Of a DNA stretch of 64,000 nt, positions 59,165-64,000 are shown one piece after another. The notes under the pieces are model-generated. The model made no database searches. It was not told the origin of the DNA and worked only from the letters and a program-made list of their open reading frames with translations. The stretch spans positions 1,664,016 to 1,728,015 of the forward strand of contig NZ_RBWE01000001.1 in assembly GCF_003627965.1 (NCBI RefSeq), given 5' to 3'. The position numbers were made by a program, and so were the translations under genes. The DNA is from Desulfofundulus salinus (GTDB lineage Bacteria; Bacillota; Desulfotomaculia; Desulfotomaculales; Desulfovirgulaceae). Position 1 is the stretch's first letter. Every line of letters begins with the position of its first letter.

Positions 59165-59599
59165 CTATGTCACGGCCTGTTGCCGCGCCTTTTGCAGCCG
59201 CTGCCAGTGGTGGAAGTCGCCAAATCCCTGCATGACGCCAGGAGAGGTTTCCTCATAATGACACACATCTCTTTCGTCGATGAACCTGCCGGCTGTCTGG
59301 CGCCGTTCGTTTAAAACTTTTATGGTTTCGTCAATATCTTCTTCGGTCTTGTCCACTCTGGGAGGTTTCTCTTTGGGTCTCTCCGGGGGGCGGTAGTCAC
59401 TGAACAGGTCTGCCAGCTTGACGCCCAGGGCATCCGCAAACCTCCTGTCGGTGTCGTATCCCCACGGTGTGCGTCCCCAGGAGTCTTCCGCCCGCTCAAC
59501 CTGCAACACCCAGGCGGGGTGGAGGTTGGCCTTTCGTGCCAGTTCCCTAACTGATAAGCCCGCTTTTTCTCTAAAGTACCGCACTTGGTTGGTTCCCAT
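59165..59599 (-). CDS. XRE-family helix-turn-helix protein
   Basis: A 144-residue protein. The N-terminal Cro/C1-type helix-turn-helix (FREKAGLSVRELARKANLHPAWVLQVER) is followed by a charged tail of unknown role. ATG 59599 follows AAAGGAGGA. It lies 57 bases upstream of the smaller XRE gene in the same direction, so the element has two candidate regulators in tandem. Confidence 0.8.
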   Translation of the reverse strand: MGTNQVRYFREKAGLSVRELARKANLHPAWVLQVERAEDSWGRTPWGYDTDRRFADALGVKLADLFSDYRPPERPKEKPPRVDKTEEDIDETIKVLNERRQTAGRFIDERDVCHYEETSPGVMQGFGDFHHWQRLQKARQQAVT

Positions 59600-59645
59600 T
59601 AAATTTTCCTCCTTTGCATAGCATAAAGCCATTTAGTGTGCCGGT

Positions 59646-59855
59646 TTAGTGGGGGGGCCGGGAAGACCCAGCCGCCCCATATGTTAACGGCCTGGCCGGG
59701 CCGGTTCGTTGTTTCCGCTCCCGCGCCCGGATGATGGCCTTGCCGCGCCGTATGGCCGCCTTCCAAAGCTCGGGGTCGCGGGCCAGCAGGGAGATAAGTT
59801 CCGTTTCGGTGAGAAACAGCCTGCACCTGGTAAGCCGTATCTCAATCAGCCGCAT
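59646..59855 (-). CDS. Small hypothetical protein
   Basis: A 69-residue protein not recognised. It has a predicted helical core (TETELISLLARDPELWKAAIRRGKAIIRAR), basic in its second half. ATG 59855 follows GAGGGGTGG and overlaps the end of the upstream gene by 14 bases, which supports real translation. Confidence 0.6.
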   Translation of the reverse strand: MRLIEIRLTRCRLFLTETELISLLARDPELWKAAIRRGKAIIRARERKQRTGPARPLTYGAAGSSRPPH

Positions 59856-60324
59856 GCGTCCGCCACCCCTCGGGGGAATGCCACCGTTTCCCGGCTGCTT
59901 CCACCACGGGCAGGGGGGAAGCAAAAATCGTGTCCAGCACCTGCGCCTGCTCATCGGTAAGGTTCCAGGTCCTGTCGCAGCCGAACATCTGAATGACTTC
60001 GTCCGCCGTCAGCGGTCGCTGATCCCGGTAGGCTGTAACCACGTCCCAAATGGCCCTCTCGAAAACCTGTGCCGCCTTCCGGCAGCCGGCCATGTCCCTG
60101 GCCCGATATGCCCGGTCAAACTGTTGCTCTGCTTCGGTGATGGCTTCCACCAACTCCGGGTGGTGCTTCTCGGCCCAGGGTATGGACCCGGTGACGTAGG
60201 TGTTTTTCGCCCGTTCAAGGACCTCCCGGAACAGGGCTTCGGCCTGGCGGGGGTCGAACGTACCAACGTCACCAAGTATGGCCGTTTGAGGAGAAATTTT
60301 AAACTCGGCCAACCATTTCCCCAT
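59842..60324 (-). CDS. Hypothetical element protein
   Basis: A 160-residue, mostly helical protein not recognised. ATG 60324 follows GGGGGG. Its N-terminus (KISPQTAILGDVGTF) is encoded by a partial copy of the repeat module that also forms R1 and R2. The aligned segment in the upstream gene's product is KIYPQTPQARTDIGDVGD. No catalytic motif seen. Confidence 0.62.
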   Translation of the reverse strand: MGKWLAEFKISPQTAILGDVGTFDPRQAEALFREVLERAKNTYVTGSIPWAEKHHPELVEAITEAEQQFDRAYRARDMAGCRKAAQVFERAIWDVVTAYRDQRPLTADEVIQMFGCDRTWNLTDEQAQVLDTIFASPLPVVEAAGKRWHSPEGWRTHAAD

Positions 60325-60355
60325 CGCTTTTACCCCCCTTACATACCTACCCCAC

Positions 60356-60493
60356 AAAAATTTTCCCTAAAAGGGTCAGGTAAGGTACTGACACCGCTGA
60401 CGTTGGTCACTAAAATACGGTATTGCTGGCATATGTTAGTCGCCAACGTCACCAATGTCGGTACGTGCCTGGGGCGTTTGGGGGTAAATTTTT
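60356..60493. repeat. 135-bp repeat module, copy R1
   Basis: It aligns along its length with 60906-61042: AAAAATTTTCC, GGTAAGGTACTGACA, GGTCACTA, CCAACGTCACCAATGTCGGTAC and a GCGTTT...AAATTTTT end. The ends of the module are inverted repeats of each other. It sits between two minus-strand genes and overlaps the 3' end of one. Confidence 0.75.
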
Positions 60494-60888
60494 TCAATCT
60501 CCCCTCCCGATAGCCGCAGGTGTTTGGCGAATATGCGACACATTGCCTGATGAATGTATGCCTCTTCACCCACCGGGCAGGGGGCAATAGAAATAATGGT
60601 TGGGCCGTTACCATAAACGACAGTCTGTTTGCTCCTGGGGAGTTTTTTATCTATACACCACCGGGCAAACATCGCCTCAAAAACACCGGCAATTTCGTAC
60701 CTGCCCTCTTCCGTAAGTGAAAACCCTGCACGCTGGACGGGCAGCAGGTCACAGTAGTACTCGCCATATTTCCTACCTCTGGCAAAAAACGCATATGGAA
60801 AGATTTTGTCGCAACACTCCTGCCACGCACCCTTTACTCTGTCACCGTTCCAAAGGGGAGTCTTGAGAAATCTCTTATCCCAAACCAT
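60436..60888 (-). CDS. Hypothetical element protein
   Basis: A 150-residue protein not recognised. It begins MVWDKRFLKTPLWNGDRVKG and has a GFSLTEEGRYEIAGVFEAMFARW segment. ATG 60888 follows GAGAGGTG. Its C-terminus (about 20 residues) is encoded by repeat copy R1, which may have been captured into the frame. Lower AT/GC contrast and cysteine content give no functional clue. Confidence 0.62.
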   Translation of the reverse strand: MVWDKRFLKTPLWNGDRVKGAWQECCDKIFPYAFFARGRKYGEYYCDLLPVQRAGFSLTEEGRYEIAGVFEAMFARWCIDKKLPRSKQTVVYGNGPTIISIAPCPVGEEAYIHQAMCRIFAKHLRLSGGEIEKIYPQTPQARTDIGDVGD

Positions 60889-60905
60889 CCTGCATGCACC
60901 TCTCA

Positions 60906-61042
60906 AAAAAATTTTTCCTCAAACGGCCGGTAAGGTACTGACATTGGTGACATAGGTCACTATAAAGTGGCAACGCTGTCATTCATTAGGTACCAACGTC
61001 ACCAATGTCGGTACCTTCCGGGTGCGTTTACGGGAAAATTTT
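60906..61042. repeat. 135-bp repeat module, copy R2
   Basis: Second copy of the module at 60356-60493. GGTACTGACATTGGTGACATAGG (first 20 bases at 60933-60952) is the inverted match of the CCAACGTCACCAATGTCGGTACC arm ending at 61015, with about three mismatches. It lies just upstream of the 60436-60888 gene and overlaps the end of the DUF3987 gene. Confidence 0.75.
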
Positions 61043-62593
61043 TGGGTTCACACGGTACACGATTTTGGGCTGCCGTCCAGGAACATCTTCGGGCACCGGC
61101 TTTAACCAGCCAGCATCCACAAGCTCATCACATGCCGCCTGGACCAGTTCCCTGCTGTTAAGCAAGTACCATCCCTTGCGGTAAACATCCCGCACAGTAA
61201 AACCATCTTTCAAAACGCGTTTTTGGATTTTCTTTGCCAGCTCCGCCGCCGCCCGCTGGCCAACACTTCCCACCAGGCCATAAATCCGCCTGGCGTGCGA
61301 TTCAAGGTAATCGCACCACGCTGCGGCCATCTTTGCTGCTTTAAGCGAAACATCACCTTCCGCAGCACCTGCCGCAATGTCGATCAGGTGAATAATGAGG
61401 GCCAGGCTCGGCATCAAGCTGCGGTATTTACTCAGATGCTCTAACAGTGCAGGAGGGTCATCCCGCCTCAGTTTCTCGTTCTCGAGCTCTGTCAGCCATT
61501 CGTAAAAAAGGTCCTGGGCTTCGTTATCAAAACGAAAGTATGGAATTCTCTCGCCCTCGTCCAGTCGGGCACCGTAGGCCACGAAGTCCATCTTATCCAG
61601 GCGCTCAATCACCTTAAAAGCTAGTTCCTGTGCCTTCTTATCAGGGTAACGGTCCACCAGTTCCCAGTCCCCGAGTTCATCGGGGAAAACCAGCAACTGC
61701 AACCTTTGCATTAGGCCGTCGTTTTCTAATTCGTTCATTGCCTGGTGGAGGTAGGCCAGTAGTTTCGCCGGCTGGATACCGCCCAGGATGGACACACAAA
61801 GGTTGTCCACGTGGATCGTCCCCCTCCCTATGCGGTCGGTGGTCATGCTCCCGTAACCATTCCACGCCTCCAAATAAAAGGCACGGTCCGTTTCTCTACC
61901 TTCTTTGTCCCAACCTGCCAGTAAGCCGATTAATTCATCTCTAAACAGGAGGATTCCACGCGGGTTTTCCGAAAGCAATTCGCTCATCTTCTCGATTGTC
62001 GCATCGTTCGTTCGGTAGCGCCTCCAGACGGGGGGTTCAGGCTCCTTCAGGTTTAGATATTGCTGGCGCAGTTCTGCCAAAGATAGTCCCTCGGTCTTTT
62101 TCTTACCCTTCGTTGCTTCTAGCATTTTTGATTTAAGGGCTTCCTTCTGCGCCTTGAAAAGCTCTCTGTCCGCCTCATATTCTTTCATCGCGGCTTCGTA
62201 TTCTTTACGCGCACGCACCTCCAATGGGACCAAGGGCTTTAAAGCCTCCGCGAGTGCGGGGGTCTTCAACTTTCCGGGTCGGGCTATAGGACCACCCCAA
62301 AGGTTGGGTACCACAAGCCAATCGTCATATTTTTTGGGTCTTATCCCGCATCCCGTGCCGATTATTGATCCGGTCATAATGATGGTAGGAACGGCAACAA
62401 AGTCGGCGGGGCACTGCATCCGATAGGAAACGTCCATTACCCACGGTCTGAACGGTTCTGGAATTATTTCTGGGGGAAGTTTTTCCACAGGCAGTAGATA
62501 AGTCCCGAGAGGCTCCGGGTCCGGCCAATCCTCGACGGTGGTCAACAATTCCGCCTGCTCGTCCTGGGTCAGAAGCTCCGTCACACAACCCAC
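61028..62593 (-). CDS. DUF3987 protein (YfjI-like, replication-associated)
   Basis: A 521-residue protein of the DUF3987 family. It has RMQCPADFVAVPTIIMTGSIIGTG, then NLWGGPIARPGKLKTPAL at the degenerate nucleotide-loop position, a coiled-coil insert (about 125-195), and the helicase-like core FRDELIGLLAGWDKEGRETDRAFYLEAWNG. A winged-helix-like end follows. Such proteins partner primases in phages and plasmids. GTG 62593 is 7 bases after GGAGGT. It overlaps the end of the primase gene, so the pair is co-translated. Confidence 0.85.
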   Translation of the reverse strand: MGCVTELLTQDEQAELLTTVEDWPDPEPLGTYLLPVEKLPPEIIPEPFRPWVMDVSYRMQCPADFVAVPTIIMTGSIIGTGCGIRPKKYDDWLVVPNLWGGPIARPGKLKTPALAEALKPLVPLEVRARKEYEAAMKEYEADRELFKAQKEALKSKMLEATKGKKKTEGLSLAELRQQYLNLKEPEPPVWRRYRTNDATIEKMSELLSENPRGILLFRDELIGLLAGWDKEGRETDRAFYLEAWNGYGSMTTDRIGRGTIHVDNLCVSILGGIQPAKLLAYLHQAMNELENDGLMQRLQLLVFPDELGDWELVDRYPDKKAQELAFKVIERLDKMDFVAYGARLDEGERIPYFRFDNEAQDLFYEWLTELENEKLRRDDPPALLEHLSKYRSLMPSLALIIHLIDIAAGAAEGDVSLKAAKMAAAWCDYLESHARRIYGLVGSVGQRAAAELAKKIQKRVLKDGFTVRDVYRKGWYLLNSRELVQAACDELVDAGWLKPVPEDVPGRQPKIVYRVNPKIFP

Positions 62594-63183
62594 GGGAACC
62601 ACCTCCGGGCATACCGCCAGGCCTCCACCTGCCGGGCCGGGTCTCGGGACGTTAACTCGTCCAACACATATTCCAAGAGGGGCTGGGCGTGGACGAGTCT
62701 ACTCAGTCGTTTGTAATCCTCGGGCGTCCGCAGGCTCCGGAAAATGCACCGGTGCAGCATGGCCAACCGCTGGCGAATCCGCTCAAGGTCGGCCTTGAAA
62801 GCCTGCTCAATCTCCCTTTGGCGGGCCGCTTCCTCTGTTTTGCGCCTGGTCTCCGAGGAAAGGGGCCGGTTATTCACCGGCAGGCCAAAGTCGCGGCATA
62901 TTTGCCGGGCCGCTTCGATGGGCCGCAGGTTAAACAACCGGGACACCAAGTCCGTCGCATCGCCGTGGGCCTGGCATCCGAAACAACGCCATCTGCCATC
63001 AGGGAAAAGGACCAGGGACGGGTTGTTGTCTTGGTGGAAAGGGCACCTGGTCAACCACCGGCTGCCAGCCCGCCGCAGTTCCAGGCCATAACGCCGGGCC
63101 ACATCGGTAAGAGGAATTTCCCTGGTCAGCTGAAAAACATCGTGGGAACGTGCTATACTATGCATAGAGAGCATCGCCTCCAT
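62581..63183 (-). CDS. CHC2 zinc-finger primase-type protein
   Basis: A 200-residue protein. The CHC2 zinc finger RCPFHQDNNPSLVLFPDGRW continues to RCFGCQAHGDATDLV (residues about 40-75), as in DnaG-type primases, but no TOPRIM domain follows. The second half is helical. The start is uncertain; ATG codons at 63183, 63174 and 63165 are all possible. Together with the following DUF3987 gene it looks like the replication module of the element. Confidence 0.83.
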   Translation of the reverse strand: MEAMLSMHSIARSHDVFQLTREIPLTDVARRYGLELRRAGSRWLTRCPFHQDNNPSLVLFPDGRWRCFGCQAHGDATDLVSRLFNLRPIEAARQICRDFGLPVNNRPLSSETRRKTEEAARQREIEQAFKADLERIRQRLAMLHRCIFRSLRTPEDYKRLSRLVHAQPLLEYVLDELTSRDPARQVEAWRYARRWFPWVV

Positions 63184-63235
63184 CACAAGTTGCTCCACAT
63201 CCCCTTTTCGTCCACCCGGCCGCCGCCGGGGTTTT

Positions 63236-63439
63236 TTATTTTGCTTCCCGATTCCACCAATCGATGAAAGCCTGTTTATTAATAATCCACCGGCGGCCAA
63301 TCTGCTTCGCGGGAAACCCCTGACTCCGAACGAGCTGGTAGGCTCTCGCCTCGGCAATGCCGAGAATCCGCGCTACCTCTCGCGGGCCGATGAAATCGCC
63401 CACATCATTGAGATTCAGTCGGTTGCTGGCAGTCCGCAT
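63236..63439 (-). CDS. Excisionase-family DNA-binding protein
   Basis: A 67-residue MerR-like helix-turn-helix protein (IGPREVARILGIAEARAYQLVR, then IGRRWIINKQAFIDWW), the standard excisionase/HTH_17 form. AGGAGGGTGAC precedes the ATG. It is divergent from the gene at 63531 and upstream of the primase. It may act in excision or regulate the divergent promoters. Confidence 0.82.
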   Translation of the reverse strand: MRTASNRLNLNDVGDFIGPREVARILGIAEARAYQLVRSQGFPAKQIGRRWIINKQAFIDWWNREAK

Positions 63440-63464
63440 GCAAAGTCACCCTCCTGTAAACGGC

Positions 63465-63494
63465 TTGTCTTACTCTCATCTGATATTATATAAT
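63465..63494 (+). promoter_or_regulatory. Promoter of the gene at 63531
   Basis: TTGTCT (63465-63470) and TATAAT (63489-63494) are 18 bases apart, about 37 bases before the GTG start. It is in the divergent region shared with the excisionase gene. Confidence 0.6.
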
Positions 63495-63530
63495 GCAGGT
63501 GAAAACCGATGAAAACCAGGAGGGACAACC

Positions 63531-64000
63531 GTGTTTCCTGGCTTCGTGGAAGTGCCGAAGAAGTTTTCCGTTCCGGTGTGCGCTTCCGCCTGGACCGAAG
63601 AAAGGCCTTTGCCGCTCGAAACGGCCATGCGCCTTTCGGCGTTTGCAAGCGCAATGGAAAAGGTAGCGGGGGAAAGGCCCGACATTAAGCCGACCGAAAC
63701 GTACCTTTGCTGGCGTTCCGGGCCGGGGAGGAAAAAGGTGGAAGGGGGGCGGGCAGTGGCCGCTTTGCTTAATTGCGGTTACACTATGGACGCGGCGGAA
63801 GAAATAAAAGGTTTCTATCTTTCCTATGGCCCCCTCTTGAATAAAAAAGAAGCCCCTCTCCGGGAGATCCTGCGCTTGGTTTGGAGTTTTCACATAATCG
63901 CTTACAGCATTCTTCCATCGCTTCACCCGGAAGGGTTTGATATTGGCGTAGAAAACGTCATTAATCCGCTCAAAATAGCGGTCTATGTTCACAATATGAT
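63531..64000 (+). CDS. Hypothetical protein (3' partial, runs off the window)
   Basis: From GTG 63531 the frame stays open to base 64000 (156 codons visible). CAGGAGGG lies 7 bases before the start, and a good promoter precedes it. The protein starts MFPGFVEVPKKFSVPVC and is mixed in composition. It has no motif I can name. It faces away from the excisionase-primase operon, the usual place of an element's second major transcript. Confidence 0.7.
   Translation, partial: MFPGFVEVPKKFSVPVCASAWTEERPLPLETAMRLSAFASAMEKVAGERPDIKPTETYLCWRSGPGRKKVEGGRAVAALLNCGYTMDAAEEIKGFYLSYGPLLNKKEAPLREILRLVWSFHIIAYSILPSLHPEGFDIGVENVINPLKIAVYVHNM

Larger units (their letters stand above)
55437..64000. mobile_element. 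Integrated element at tRNA-Pro (left part; runs off the window)
   Basis: Directly after the tRNA come repeated arm-type sites, a tyrosine integrase reading towards the tRNA, and a mostly minus-strand run of small genes: XRE regulators, a DUF3987 protein, a CHC2 primase and an excisionase-like HTH protein. This is the layout of a prophage or integrative element inserted at a tRNA 3' end. No capsid, terminase or conjugation gene is in view, so the type is undecided. The far boundary lies beyond 64000. Confidence 0.85.

Noticed and set aside
57245-61042. Repeats of the element as a CRISPR array
   Set aside because: Copies are few, irregularly spaced, partly palindromic and overlap genes; there are no equal spacers and no cas genes.
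63486-63992. Minus-strand open frame of 168 codons at the window end
   Set aside because: The plus-strand frame from 63531 has a strong ribosome site and promoter; the minus frame has neither.

Overview
The window looks like chromosomal DNA from an anaerobic, spore-forming Gram-positive bacterium, most likely of the Desulfotomaculum/Pelotomaculum group (Peptococcaceae sensu lato). That placement is an inference. It rests on an intact pro-sigma-K gene, the Firmicutes regulator TRAP (mtrB), a SAM-I riboswitch controlling an anaerobic homocysteine-synthesis triad, a TPP riboswitch in front of an anaerobic-type Thi4, a pyruvate kinase with a C-terminal PEP-utiliser domain, a CooS-family protein, and strong AGGAGG ribosome sites with many TTG and GTG starts.

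Layout. 1-3.1 kb: the oxidative TCA arm or its homocitrate/leucine paralogue (synthase tail, two-subunit aconitase-type enzyme, NAD-type isocitrate dehydrogenase). 3.5-10.2 kb: an alpha-glucan (glycogen-like) block with a lone starch-binding module, a GT4 glycosyltransferase, a nucleotidyltransferase/phosphomannomutase fusion with a degraded mutase site, a GH57 branching enzyme and a DUF4912 protein. 10.5-19.2 kb: housekeeping and regulatory genes (CoA-binding protein, endonuclease III, acetate transporter, TrmL, MoxR ATPase plus CoxE-type VWA protein, a sigma-54 activator, TPP riboswitch-thi4, a Fur/PerR regulator). 19.3-28.6 kb: dnaE, mtrB, accD-accA, pfkA-pyk and a DedA protein. 28.7-31.7 kb: an HD-GYP protein and an acyl-CoA synthetase. 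31.8-35.3 kb, minus strand: the SAM-riboswitch-controlled homocysteine operon, then sigK.

35.4-52.6 kb is a visibly AT-richer catabolic island, probably for a sugar acid. It has two complete TRAP transporters, an SDR and a zinc alcohol dehydrogenase, a LarA-type (nickel-pincer family) isomerase-like protein, a DapA-family aldolase, an IclR regulator, two KDPG-aldolase-family proteins, a KDG-kinase-like PfkB, two D-2-hydroxyacid dehydrogenases, a HAD phosphatase and methylglyoxal synthase. The two transporter operons share a repeated promoter region. A KdgR-like operator word (ATGAAACA or its complement) lies before both, and also occurs as a tandem 13-bp repeat 20 bp apart before the kinase/aldolase operon. 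This supports one IclR-controlled regulon.

52.8-54.7 kb: an orphan CooS-like protein whose active-site region departs from normal CO dehydrogenases; a cysteine ligand of the unique iron is replaced by glutamate. 55.36-64 kb: tRNA-Pro(GGG), immediately followed by a tyrosine integrase and a mobile element (excisionase-like HTH, CHC2 primase, DUF3987 protein, XRE regulators, small unknown genes) that runs off the window. The element carries integrase arm-type repeats, a palindrome flanked by direct repeats, and a 135-bp repeated intergenic module.
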